DNA from: Flavobacterium cheongpyeongense
GTDB taxonomy: Bacteria > Bacteroidota > Bacteroidia > Flavobacteriales > Flavobacteriaceae
Direction: 5' to 3'
Assembly (NCBI RefSeq): GCF_003202435.1
Contig: NZ_QJHK01000005.1
Location: 124,001-188,000 of the forward strand
DNA: 64,000 bases
The notes below the pieces were generated by a model that saw nothing but the letters and a program-made list of their open reading frames with translations, was not told the origin of the DNA and ran no database searches. The stretch's first letter is position 1. Each line of letters opens with the position of its first letter. The position numbers and the translations under genes were made by a program. Positions 45,993-54,482 of this stretch are shown here, in pieces.

Positions 45993-48539
45993 ATGGATGA
46001 TAATTTTTCACCAAGAGTAAAAGATGTTATTACTTACAGTAAGGAAGAAGCCCTTCGCTTAGGACACGACTTTATTGGTACTGAACATCTCATGCTGGGC
46101 ATTTTAAGAGATGGTAATGGAAAAGCTATTCACATACTTAATAACCTTGCAGTCGATTTAGATCATTTACGCAGGAAGGTAGAAATACTGAGTCCCGCCA
46201 ACCACAGCGTTGAAGTAAATACCGAAAAGAAAAATCTTCACCTTACCCGACAGGCCGAAAGAGCCCTGAAGACAACCTTTCTTGAAGCTAAAGTATTTCA
46301 AAGCTCATCGATCAGCACGGCACACCTGCTTTTATGCATCTTACGAAACGAAAATGATCCAACAACCAAGCTGTTGAATAAACTAAAAATAGATTATGAC
46401 ATAGCTAAAGAACAATATTTAAATATGACTCCAAACGAAGAAGAATTCTTAGAAAACTTGCCAAAAAACGAATCATACAACGATGATTCAGGACAAGATG
46501 ACAGTTTAAAGGAAAGTAGTTTTAACAATCCAGCCAATAAGTCAAACAAAAAATCCAAAACTCCGGTTTTAGATAATTTTGGTAGAGATTTAACAGAAAT
46601 GGCTGAAGAAGGAAAACTAGATCCGGTAGTGGGACGCGAAAAAGAAATTGAACGTGTTTCTCAAATTTTAAGCCGAAGAAAAAAGAACAATCCGCTTCTT
46701 ATTGGTGAACCAGGAGTTGGTAAATCTGCCATTGCAGAAGGACTAGCTTTGCGTATTATCCAAAAGAAAGTTTCCCGTATCCTTTTTAATAAACGTGTAG
46801 TAACACTTGATTTAGCCAGTTTAGTTGCAGGAACAAAATACCGCGGACAGTTTGAAGAAAGAATGAAGGCTGTAATGAACGAACTTGAGAAAAATGACGA
46901 TATCATTCTTTTTATTGATGAAATTCACACCATTGTAGGTGCAGGAGGAGCAACTGGTTCACTTGATGCTTCAAATATGTTCAAACCTGCACTGGCAAGA
47001 GGTGAAATTCAATGTATTGGTGCTACTACCCTTGATGAGTACAGACAATATATTGAAAAAGATGGTGCTTTGGAAAGACGTTTCCAAAAAGTAATTGTTG
47101 AACCAACTTCTGTTGAGGAAACAATCGCTATCCTAAATAATGTAAAAGATAAATACGAAGATCACCACAACGTAACTTATACGCCTGAAGCTATCGAAGC
47201 TTGCGTTAAATTAACAAACAGATATATGTCTGAGCGTTTTTTACCTGACAAAGCCATCGATGCCCTTGACGAAGCTGGTTCTCGTGTACACATCACCAAT
47301 ATTGATGTTCCAAAACAAATTCTTGATTTAGAGCGTCAGTTAGAAGAAGTACGTGAAAACAAAAATATGGTTGTCAAAAAGCAAAAATATGAAGAGGCTG
47401 CCAAACTTCGTGATGACGAAAAACGCATTGAAAAAGATTTAGCTCTTGCTCAGGAACAATGGGAAGAAGATTCAAAAAGCAACCGAATTGAAGTTACAGA
47501 AGACAATGTCGCTGATGTTGTTTCTATGATGACTGGAATTCCTGTCAACCGAATTGCACAAACAGAGAGCAACAAATTAGCCAAATTACCTGAATTAATT
47601 CAAAATAAAGTGATTGGTCAAAATGATGCTGTACTAAAAATTGCACGTTCGATTCAACGCAACAGAGCCGGACTTAAAGATCCTAACAAACCTATTGGTT
47701 CGTTTATTTTCTTAGGTCAGACCGGAGTTGGTAAAACACAATTAGCGAAAGTTTTAGCAAAAGAATTATTTGACTCTGAAGACGCATTAGTTCGTATCGA
47801 CATGAGTGAATACATGGAAAAATTTGCTATTTCACGTTTAGTTGGAGCACCTCCGGGATATGTAGGATACGAAGAAGGTGGGCAATTAACTGAAAAAGTT
47901 CGCAGAAAACCTTATTGTGTAGTTCTTTTAGATGAGATTGAAAAAGCACATCCAGACGTGTTCAACATGATGCTTCAGGTATTGGATGACGGATATTTGA
48001 CAGATAGTTTAGGTCGTAAAATCGATTTTAAAAATACGATCATTATCATGACTTCGAATGTTGGGGCACGACAGTTAAAAGATTTCGGACAAGGCGTAGG
48101 ATTTGGAACTGCTGCGAAAGTCGCTCAGGCTGATGAAAATTCAAAAAGTATAATCGAAAATGCATTGAAAAAAACTTTTGCTCCTGAATTCTTAAACAGA
48201 ATTGATGACGTAATTGTATTTAATGCATTAGAAAAAGCTGATATTGATCTTATCATTGAAATTGAACTTAAAAAACTATATGCACGTATTTCTGAACTTG
48301 GATACAATTTAAGTTTGACTGATAAAGCAAAAGCTTTTATTGCAGAAAAAGGTTTTGACAGACAATTTGGAGCAAGACCTCTAAAAAGGGCAATCCAGAA
48401 ATATGTTGAAGATTTGTTGGCTGAAGAAATCATAACTTCAAAAATACATTCAGGTGATGAAATCTTAATGGATTTAAAAGATGGTTCTCAAGAACTTTCA
48501 GTTGAAATACACAAAGCAGAAGAGCCGACTAATCAATAA
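45993..48539 (+). CDS. clpC: ClpC-type AAA+ unfoldase
   Basis: The 848-residue Hsp100 chaperone unfolds substrates for the ClpP protease. It has a Clp N-domain (1-145, two repeats), first AAA+ domain with Walker A G-E-P-G-V-G-K-S (238-245), a middle domain containing a UVR-like segment (K-Q-K-Y-E-E-A-A-K-L-R-D-D), and a second AAA+ domain with G-Q-T-G-V-G-K-T-Q and a C-terminal D2-small domain. A frame extends 24 codons upstream, but the ATG of M-D-D-N-F-S-P-R-V gives the canonical N-terminus. It is divergent from gyrA and ends at a strong terminator. Confidence 0.95.
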   Translation: MDDNFSPRVKDVITYSKEEALRLGHDFIGTEHLMLGILRDGNGKAIHILNNLAVDLDHLRRKVEILSPANHSVEVNTEKKNLHLTRQAERALKTTFLEAKVFQSSSISTAHLLLCILRNENDPTTKLLNKLKIDYDIAKEQYLNMTPNEEEFLENLPKNESYNDDSGQDDSLKESSFNNPANKSNKKSKTPVLDNFGRDLTEMAEEGKLDPVVGREKEIERVSQILSRRKKNNPLLIGEPGVGKSAIAEGLALRIIQKKVSRILFNKRVVTLDLASLVAGTKYRGQFEERMKAVMNELEKNDDIILFIDEIHTIVGAGGATGSLDASNMFKPALARGEIQCIGATTLDEYRQYIEKDGALERRFQKVIVEPTSVEETIAILNNVKDKYEDHHNVTYTPEAIEACVKLTNRYMSERFLPDKAIDALDEAGSRVHITNIDVPKQILDLERQLEEVRENKNMVVKKQKYEEAAKLRDDEKRIEKDLALAQEQWEEDSKSNRIEVTEDNVADVVSMMTGIPVNRIAQTESNKLAKLPELIQNKVIGQNDAVLKIARSIQRNRAGLKDPNKPIGSFIFLGQTGVGKTQLAKVLAKELFDSEDALVRIDMSEYMEKFAISRLVGAPPGYVGYEEGGQLTEKVRRKPYCVVLLDEIEKAHPDVFNMMLQVLDDGYLTDSLGRKIDFKNTIIIMTSNVGARQLKDFGQGVGFGTAAKVAQADENSKSIIENALKKTFAPEFLNRIDDVIVFNALEKADIDLIIEIELKKLYARISELGYNLSLTDKAKAFIAEKGFDRQFGARPLKRAIQKYVEDLLAEEIITSKIHSGDEILMDLKDGSQELSVEIHKAEEPTNQ

Positions 48540-48567
48540 ATTAGTTAAAAATCATAACAGAAATAAT

Positions 48568-48608
48568 ACACCCGTTACGTTTTCATAACATAACGGGTGT
48601 TTTTTTTA
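48568..48608 (+). terminator. Rho-independent terminator of clpC
   Basis: A perfect 10-bp stem (ACACCCGTTA with TAACGGGTGT), a 13-nt loop and seven T follow the clpC stop by ~30 nt. Confidence 0.9.
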
Positions 48609-48680
48609 GGTAATTCACTATCTTTAGTAAATACAAATAGCTATTTTTGAATATTAAATTTCTACAATAAAAAACAATAT

Positions 48681-50048
48681 ATGCTTCAAAACAAAGTCAT
48701 TTTAGGGAGTGAAGAATGGTGTGCATTTCCCGATCTTGGGATCCCTACAATTAAAGCCCGTGTGGATTCTGGTGCAAAAACTTCGGCTATGCACGCTATA
48801 AACATAGCTCCTTTTATAAAAAATGATGCCAATTGGGTGAAATTTGACATTAATCCAATCCAAAATAATATCAAAACTGTCATTCATTGTGAAGCTCCAT
48901 TGGTTGACAAAAGAATTGTAAAAAGTTCAAGCGGCTTCAGGGAACATCGTTATGTAATCCAGACCAGTATTAAGCTTGGTGAAATAAAATGGCCAATCGA
49001 AATGACATTGACCAATCGCGATTCAATGGGTTTTCGTATGCTTTTAGGCCGTGAAGCAATGAGCGGCCGTGTATTGGTAGATCCTGAAGAGAAATATATG
49101 TTAGGACAGCCATCTACAGAAACATTAAAAGAGCTATACCAAAACTCTGAAAAAGCAGCTTCCGGATTACGAATTGGGCTTTTGGCCAGTAATCCGGAAT
49201 TATACAGTAATAAAAGAATCATGGAAGCCGGCGAAATGCGTGGACATGAAATGCATTTTTTGAATATTAAAGAATGTTACATGAAACTAGATGCGAAGAC
49301 TCCGGAAATTCATTACAGAGGCGGAAAAATCTTAAATCAGTTTGATGCTATAATTCCGAGGATTAGACCTAGCATTACTTTTTATGGTTGTGCTTTGACA
49401 CGTCAGTTTGAAGCTTTGAAGGTTTTTGTTTTAAATTCGGCTACAGCTATAACTCAATCGCGTGATAAATTATACTCTTTACAGTTGCTTTTAAACAGTG
49501 GTATCGATATTCCTACCACTGGTTTTGCTAATTCACCATTGGACACTGATAACCTCATTAAAATGGTTGGCGGTTCGCCATTAATTGTAAAGTTACTAGA
49601 AGGAACACAAGGAAAAGGCGTTGTTTTGGCCGAGACCAAAAAAGCTGCAGAAAGTGTTATTAATGCCTTTAAAAGCTTAAATGCAAACATTCTGGTTCAG
49701 GAATTCATCAAAGAGGCAAACGGAAAAGATATTCGTTGTTTTGTCATTGACGGAAAAGTGGTCGCCGCCATTCAGCGCGAAGCTATGCCGGGAGAATTTA
49801 GAGCCAATATACACCTTGGAGGAACTGCATCTGTAATCAAAGTAACTTCTGAGGAGAAAAAAATTGCTATAAAAGCCGCAAAAGCAATGGATTTAAAGGT
49901 AGCTGGGGTTGATATCATCCGCTCTTCTAAAGGACCTTTGTTATTAGAGGTAAATTCTTCCCCTGGTCTTGAGGGCATTGAAGGGGCCACGAACAAAGAT
50001 GTTGCCGGTGAAATGATCAAAGCTATTGAAAAGAATTTTAAATTATAA
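48681..50048 (+). CDS. rimK: RimB-RimK fusion: aspartyl-protease-like domain plus ATP-grasp ligase
   Basis: The 455-residue protein joins two domains that are separate genes in many bacteria. Residues ~1-140 match the ATP-dependent zinc protease/RimB family ([12 protein letters not shown], then L-L-G-R-E-A-M). Residues ~155-455 are a RimK-type ATP-grasp glutamate ligase (L-L-A-S-N-P, the [15 protein letters not shown] glycine-rich loop, and [12 protein letters not shown] metal motif). RimK adds glutamates to ribosomal protein S6 or related substrates and RimB-like proteins modulate that. A fused form would couple the two. Confidence 0.9.
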   Translation: MLQNKVILGSEEWCAFPDLGIPTIKARVDSGAKTSAMHAINIAPFIKNDANWVKFDINPIQNNIKTVIHCEAPLVDKRIVKSSSGFREHRYVIQTSIKLGEIKWPIEMTLTNRDSMGFRMLLGREAMSGRVLVDPEEKYMLGQPSTETLKELYQNSEKAASGLRIGLLASNPELYSNKRIMEAGEMRGHEMHFLNIKECYMKLDAKTPEIHYRGGKILNQFDAIIPRIRPSITFYGCALTRQFEALKVFVLNSATAITQSRDKLYSLQLLLNSGIDIPTTGFANSPLDTDNLIKMVGGSPLIVKLLEGTQGKGVVLAETKKAAESVINAFKSLNANILVQEFIKEANGKDIRCFVIDGKVVAAIQREAMPGEFRANIHLGGTASVIKVTSEEKKIAIKAAKAMDLKVAGVDIIRSSKGPLLLEVNSSPGLEGIEGATNKDVAGEMIKAIEKNFKL

Positions 50049-50154
50049 TTCTAAGTGCTCTTAAATACACTCTCTAAATTTTATACCTTGTTTTAAAAGC
50101 TTTGTCATCAACATATTTTTGAGAAAGCTTTTTTAAAACTTTAAAATAAAAAAT

Positions 50155-50670
50155 ATGTTGTTCCCCTACTTAGATATCATTTTAAGAAGTGCTGCTGTCT
50201 ATCTTTTTATGACAATAGCATTAAAAATCTTTGGTAAAAAAGAACTTTCGCAATTAAATACCGCTGATATTATCCTGATTCTATTAATTAGCAACTCTGT
50301 TCAAAATGCAATGGTTGGCTCAGACACGAGTCTTTGGGGAGGTTTAGTGGCTGCGCTGGTACTATTTGTAATTAATTTTATAATTAAAAAATTAACCCGG
50401 AAGTATAAAATATTGGATGAATTGTTATTGGATAAACCCGAAGTTTTAATTCACAATGGAAAATTAGATTTTAAAGCCTTAAGCAAATTAGACATTTCTA
50501 ACGACGAATTAAAAGAAGCCATTCGGGAACATGGTGTAGAACACTATACAGAAGTAAAATTATGTATGCTGGAAATTGACGGTACTATCAGTGTAATTTC
50601 TGAAGATAAAAAAAACCTTAAGCAATCACATTATAAACGAAAACGCAATCATAAAAATTTTAGAAAGTAA
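50155..50670 (+). CDS. DUF421 (YetF-like) membrane protein
   Basis: The 171-residue protein has three membrane helices (about 8-25, 38-55, 62-82) then a cytoplasmic domain with D-K-P-E-V-L-I-H-N-G-K-L and D-E-L-K-E-A-I-R-E-H-G. This is the YetF/DUF421 layout (YcaP group). Function is not established for the family. It lies ~105 nt downstream of the RimB-RimK gene with no strong terminator in between, so cotranscription is possible. Confidence 0.85.
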   Translation: MLFPYLDIILRSAAVYLFMTIALKIFGKKELSQLNTADIILILLISNSVQNAMVGSDTSLWGGLVAALVLFVINFIIKKLTRKYKILDELLLDKPEVLIHNGKLDFKALSKLDISNDELKEAIREHGVEHYTEVKLCMLEIDGTISVISEDKKNLKQSHYKRKRNHKNFRK

Positions 50671-50694
50671 AACTTTTAAATTTTTCACAAAGAA

Positions 50695-50729
50695 AAAGGG
50701 CCATTCAGATATTGAAAAGCCCTTTCATT
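50695..50729. terminator. Shared stem-loop between convergent genes
   Basis: A 7-bp stem (AAAGGGC with GCCCTTT) and a 17-nt loop lie between the DUF421 gene and the convergent 149-residue gene. The A/T flanks are modest, so confidence is moderate. Confidence 0.55.
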
Positions 50730-50744
50730 TTATTGAGAATAAAA

Positions 50745-51194
50745 TTATTTTTGAAATAATTTATTAATCTGATCTTTTACTAACGGCTCAGAAACATTAC
50801 TTGAACCTGAAGAAGCATCTTTGCTAGAAACCATAAACTGAACTGTAGCTTTTTCAGGTAAAGTACTTCCTGTATAATGCAACCAAATGTAATTATTCGG
50901 TAGTTCTAATTTAATATCATACAATGGAGTTGCACTAAAACCATTTATAATAATATTGTAAAGATTTGTATAATCGTTATTAACGTTTTTGAAAGAGAAT
51001 TTTCTTAAGGTTGAAGAATCATCGCCATCACTTACAATACTAGTATAATAAACAGTGTATTCATCTCCGATTTTTTGAATATAGTTGTTATTTACTTTTC
51101 CTAATTTTTCAACCGGTACAGTTTCTAGAACTTTGATCTGTGCAAATGAAACAAAACTAAATAACAAAATGGCAAGGGTAATAATCTTTTTCAT
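50745..51194 (-). CDS. Exported protein of unknown function (149 residues)
   Basis: A signal peptide (1-18, ending V-S-F-A-Q) is followed by a beta-rich mature domain of ~130 residues with an N-N-Y-I-W-L-H-Y-T-G segment. No cysteines or sorting domain. It resembles no family I can name. It stands alone, with a ~230-bp AT-rich leader before the next gene upstream. Confidence 0.65.
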   Translation of the reverse strand: MKKIITLAILLFSFVSFAQIKVLETVPVEKLGKVNNNYIQKIGDEYTVYYTSIVSDGDDSSTLRKFSFKNVNNDYTNLYNIIINGFSATPLYDIKLELPNNYIWLHYTGSTLPEKATVQFMVSSKDASSGSSNVSEPLVKDQINKLFQK

Positions 51195-51426
51195 AATGAA
51201 TTGGGGTTAATTTTTTTACTACTTTAATGAACGCCGAAATTATGAAAAATTACTTCTAAAATTACAGTTTGGTTAACAATAAATTGTGAATTTTACTCAA
51301 TATTGATTTATTCGTTAGTTAAAAAAATCGCAATATTTTCATAATCAACAAATTACAAAAAAATCAAAAAGAAAAATTAGCTGTTTTTTTTACTCAAATT
51401 TTATAAAATAACTAAAAAAATCATTC

Positions 51427-52770
51427 CTATTCTTCCTTTTTTATGACTTTTCTTGCGACTTCAATCTTGAATTTCCTGCCTTTCATCTTCTCATCTTTTA
51501 CATTTTTAAGCAGATCTTTTACTTTATTATATTTTACTGCTGCAAAAGAGACAAAATCTTTTACTTCAATCAAACCCAAATCACCTTTTTCGAGTTTTCC
51601 TTTTTGAGAAAAAAATCCAACGATATCAATTTTATTCAGTTTTGTTTTTTTTCCACCGCTGATATAAATGGTTTGAAACTCCGGTGGTTTCGGTAAAGTA
51701 GTTATATCACTTACCTTTAATACTTCCATTTCATAATCAATATAATCTAATCGTTTTTCACTTTCGTGGATGATAATATAAGCTGTACCCGAAGCCTCCA
51801 TACGTGCCGTACGACCATTCCTGTGTGTAAATTCATCTTCTTTTAAGGGCAAATGATAATGAATTACGTGTTTCATTTCAGGAATATCCAAACCACGGGC
51901 TGCTAAATCAGTTGTAATTAAGTAACTCATACTTCCATTTCTAAACTGAATCAAGGCGCGCTCACGTTCTTCCTGATCCATTCCTCCATGATAATAAGTA
52001 GCGTAAATTCCTTTCTCATTCAAAGTATCACTAATCCGTTCAGCCGCATCACGATGGTTACAAAAAATAATAGCGGATTGTGATTTCAAAGAACAAATCA
52101 AATTAAATAGACTTCCTAATTTATCTTTGGCTGGCGAAACCACCATTTTCATCGAAAGATTCGCTTTTTCTTCTTCTTCTGTAATAAAATCTAAAACTGT
52201 TGGATTAATTACTCTGGTATACTTTGGAATTTCAATATCTGAAGTCGCTGAAACAAGTACTCTCTTGTTTAATTTTGATAACTTTCCAATAATATAAGAC
52301 ATTTGCTCATGAAAACCCAGTTGTAGTGATTTGTCAAATTCATCCAAAATTAAAGTCTGAATCTTATCTGTCCTAAAAGTTTCTCTGTCAATGTGATCTG
52401 CAATTCTGCCCGGAGTTCCAATTAAAACAGCTGGTGGATTACTTAAGTTTTTAATTTCTGTATCTATAGAATGTCCGCCATAGCAAATATTCACTTTATA
52501 ACTGGTTCCCATTTTTTTCCAAACCTGTTCAATTTGCAAACCCAATTCGCGCGAAGGAACTAAAATTAAACATTGAACCGAAAGAATTTCAGGTTGTAAT
52601 AATTCTAAAATTGGCAGTAAAAAAGCTAATGTTTTTCCTGATCCTGTAGGAGAAAGCAATAGAACATTATTTTCGTTTAAAATAGCATCCTGCGCAGCTT
52701 CTTGCATTTCGTTTAGGCTTTTGATCCCTAAGTTCGAAAGTATATTATTAGAATGGTGATTTTTATTCAT
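51427..52770 (-). CDS. DEAD-box RNA helicase with DbpA-like C-terminal RNA-binding domain
   Basis: The 447-residue SF2 helicase has Q-motif-like N-terminus, motif I S-P-T-G-S-G-K-T, motif II D-E-F-D (Asp-Glu-Phe-Asp instead of D-E-A-D), motif III S-A-T, and motif VI H-R-N-G-R-T-A-R. The C-terminal ~75 residues (K-L-N-K-I-D-I-V-G-F-F-S-Q-K-G onward) resemble the DbpA/YxiN RNA-binding domain that targets 23S rRNA. So a role in ribosome assembly is likely. D-E-F-D is seen in a subset of this group and need not abolish activity. Confidence 0.9.
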   Translation of the reverse strand: MNKNHHSNNILSNLGIKSLNEMQEAAQDAILNENNVLLLSPTGSGKTLAFLLPILELLQPEILSVQCLILVPSRELGLQIEQVWKKMGTSYKVNICYGGHSIDTEIKNLSNPPAVLIGTPGRIADHIDRETFRTDKIQTLILDEFDKSLQLGFHEQMSYIIGKLSKLNKRVLVSATSDIEIPKYTRVINPTVLDFITEEEEKANLSMKMVVSPAKDKLGSLFNLICSLKSQSAIIFCNHRDAAERISDTLNEKGIYATYYHGGMDQEERERALIQFRNGSMSYLITTDLAARGLDIPEMKHVIHYHLPLKEDEFTHRNGRTARMEASGTAYIIIHESEKRLDYIDYEMEVLKVSDITTLPKPPEFQTIYISGGKKTKLNKIDIVGFFSQKGKLEKGDLGLIEVKDFVSFAAVKYNKVKDLLKNVKDEKMKGRKFKIEVARKVIKKEE

Positions 52771-52789
52771 TTGGCAAAGGTAGGGAAAA

Positions 52790-52882
52790 AGTTGGCAGAT
52801 GGCAGTTTTTAGTGTTCAGTTGTGAGAAAAGATGGGAGTTGGAAGTTGGAAGAATCTGAAACCTAAAATCTGCAATCTGAAA
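52790..52882. repeat. Low-complexity intergenic repeat between helicase and Xre genes
   Basis: The stretch is made of repeated words such as GTTGGAAG, AATCTGAAA and AAAATCTG. It is similar in style to the run before folP and appears to be the degenerate junk common between flavobacterial genes. Confidence 0.4.
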
Positions 52883-52883
52883 A

Positions 52884-53408
52884 CTATTCCTGTACCATTT
52901 CATTCAATAGTACCTCTTCTTGTAAAAGTGATTTCAGTTTAAACCGATATTTTGCTTGAAGCGGTAAACCATTTTTTCGCATTGCATCTTCGGCTTTTGC
53001 TTTTAATACGGTTAGTACCATTTCTTGTTCGGCAACTATTTGTTGGTCTTTGGTTTCTAAAAAATGAATAAAGCGCAAGGTAGTAACGCCCGCTTCGTAT
53101 TTTTTTTCAATAGCTTTTAGTTTGTATTCCGTGAGGATTTGTCGGTGTTTATTAATCAGTTTTAGGTTTTCAAAAACTTTTTTTGCTTTGGCTTCTTCAC
53201 TCTTTAGATCCACGAAACTATCAATTGTTGCGTTTTTGGGTTCTTGAATAAAGGCAAGCAATTCGCCCAATTTTAGTTGCGCTACAAGCGGCAAATCTCG
53301 CTTTCCTATTTCATACATTGACCACTGCGTTCGAGTAACCCGCAAAAGTATTGCCATATCCTCCTGTCTCAAGCCTAGTAGTTCTCTTATTTTTTTATCT
53401 TGGTTCAT
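52884..53408 (-). CDS. Xre-family DNA-binding regulator with coiled-coil C-terminus
   Basis: The 174-residue protein has an N-terminal helix-turn-helix (about 4-55; L-R-Q-E-D-M-A-I-L-L-R-V-T-R-T-Q-W-S-M-Y-E with the usual Gly-Lys-Arg end) and a long charged helical C-terminus (70-174). It is smaller than phage repressors and has no ligand-binding or protease domain. Its start is 33 nt from three tandem palindromes that also occur before the restriction operon. By analogy with controller proteins of restriction systems, it may repress or time both. This is inferred from shared sites, not proven. Confidence 0.75.
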   Translation of the reverse strand: MNQDKKIRELLGLRQEDMAILLRVTRTQWSMYEIGKRDLPLVAQLKLGELLAFIQEPKNATIDSFVDLKSEEAKAKKVFENLKLINKHRQILTEYKLKAIEKKYEAGVTTLRFIHFLETKDQQIVAEQEMVLTVLKAKAEDAMRKNGLPLQAKYRFKLKSLLQEEVLLNEMVQE

Positions 53409-53440
53409 AGTTAGCTGCTATTTTTTTATGGGGGTTACAG

Positions 53441-53558
53441 TTGTGGCATTTTTTTTTAAAACGAATTTTTTGCCACAGAAATTGTGGCATTTTTTTTGAA
53501 ATGAAAATTTTGCCACCGATTTTGTGATTTTTTTTTCGTTTTGAAAAAAATGTCACAA
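53441..53558. promoter_or_regulatory. Operator array A: three tandem ~37-bp palindromic units
   Basis: Units at 53441-53477, 53482-53517 and 53522-53558 (period 40-41 bp) each start TTGTGGCA or TTGTGATT and end with TGCCAC or TGTCAC, i.e. inverted arms about 21 nt apart. The interior is T-rich, then GAAA and A/T. The array lies just upstream of the Xre start and matches the pair at 61552-61628. Confidence 0.7.
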
Positions 53559-53617
53559 AATGAAAATAGAGTTAATTCTGTTTATCTTAAATTTAGGTTA
53601 CTATTGTTTTTCAATTG

Positions 53618-53637
53618 CCGTTGACTTTAGTCAACGG
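53618..53637. repeat. REP-like palindrome, TTTA-loop class
   Basis: CCGTTGACTTTAGTCAACGG is a perfect 8-bp stem with TTTA loop, preceded by CAATTG. It belongs to the set of REP-like palindromes associated with the RAYT gene in this window. Confidence 0.7.
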
Positions 53638-53658
53638 AATTTAGGTTAACTATTGAAT

Positions 53659-53741
53659 TGGCTTTAGCCAAAAGAGTTATACCATTTTGGCTAAAGCCAA
53701 TAAATACAATTTCTAAATAACCTTTGGCTAAAGCCAAAGGC
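53659..53741. repeat. Cluster of three REP-like palindromes
   Basis: TTGGC-TTTA-GCCAA (53659-53672), its inverse TTGGC-TAAA-GCCAA (53688-53701) and CCTTTGGC-TAAA-GCCAAAGG (53722-53741) lie in opposite orientations, as in REPIN pairs. Read on the minus strand, the last has the same CAATTGCC flank as the unit at 53618. Confidence 0.7.
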
Positions 53742-53807
53742 AATTGAACTCAAAAGAGCAAAACGTTTTTTATAATGTTCTCAATCTAGGAGCAGATCTA
53801 TTTACCC

Positions 53808-53835
53808 AAAAAAAGGTTGCTCTCTCGAACAACCT
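53808..53835 (-). terminator. Rho-independent terminator of the small coiled-coil gene
   Basis: On the minus strand AGGTTG and CAACCT arms with a 10-nt loop precede a run of seven T, 25 nt past the gene end. Confidence 0.7.
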
Positions 53836-53859
53836 CTTTGCTTATCTACAACTGCACTG

Positions 53860-54270
53860 CTACAATTCTGCTTTTCGGGTGGTTATGGCTGCCGAGAAAG
53901 TATCAATTTCTGCGAGTTCGAGTGTAACCATGGTTAAATCGAGCTCTTTTTCTAATAGGGCAACCACACCATAACTTTCTTTACGATTTTCAAGTAAAAA
54001 CTTTTTGTATTCTAGTTTTACTTTTTTCTTAATCGCATCTTCTTTGCTATTACCCGCTGGCAGGGCCGCAATAACGGTTTCTGTTGACGCAATCTCAGTG
54101 GTGATGGCTTGTAGTTCAGCATCGATCTCGATAGAGGTGGCGCTGTAGTTGGTCGTTAATCTTTCCTCAGAAAGTTTTTTGAAATTGAGGTCTGCTCTTT
54201 CTTTTGCAGCCCAAGCAAGTAATAAATCACAGTCTGCTACAGAGGTGATTTTACTAATGGAATAAGACAT
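53860..54270 (-). CDS. Small coiled-coil protein of unknown function
   Basis: The 136-residue protein is almost all helical and heptad-rich, beginning M-S-Y-S-I-S-K-I-T-S-V-A-D-C-D-L-L-L. No signal peptide. An upstream Met ten codons earlier is less likely because the chosen ATG opens the regular helical sequence. It lies between the OLD-like ATPase gene and the Xre gene, separated from the former by ~210 bp. It could be part of the defence module, but there is no direct evidence. Its lysine-rich second helix resembles the C-terminus of the Xre protein only loosely. Confidence 0.6.
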   Translation of the reverse strand: MSYSISKITSVADCDLLLAWAAKERADLNFKKLSEERLTTNYSATSIEIDAELQAITTEIASTETVIAALPAGNSKEDAIKKKVKLEYKKFLLENRKESYGVVALLEKELDLTMVTLELAEIDTFSAAITTRKAEL

Positions 54271-54482
54271 AAAAAAGGATTTAAAGTTAATAATACACAT
54301 TGAACGATAGTTGAATATGTAATATTTTACTTTAAGAAAAATTTAGGATTTTTCTTAAAGTATTAATTAGGATGTAACCTATTCATCTCGACTAATTATA
54401 CCTTGTTGATCAGAAAGTAACAATTGTAGTACAAACTATACCAACAATTGTTAATAAATCTCTTAATCCAAATTCCATAAAT

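Noticed and set aside
53441..53558. Tandem ~40-bp repeats as a CRISPR array
   Set aside because: Only 4-5 bp separate the units, far too short for spacers; each unit is an internal palindrome; and no cas genes are in the window.
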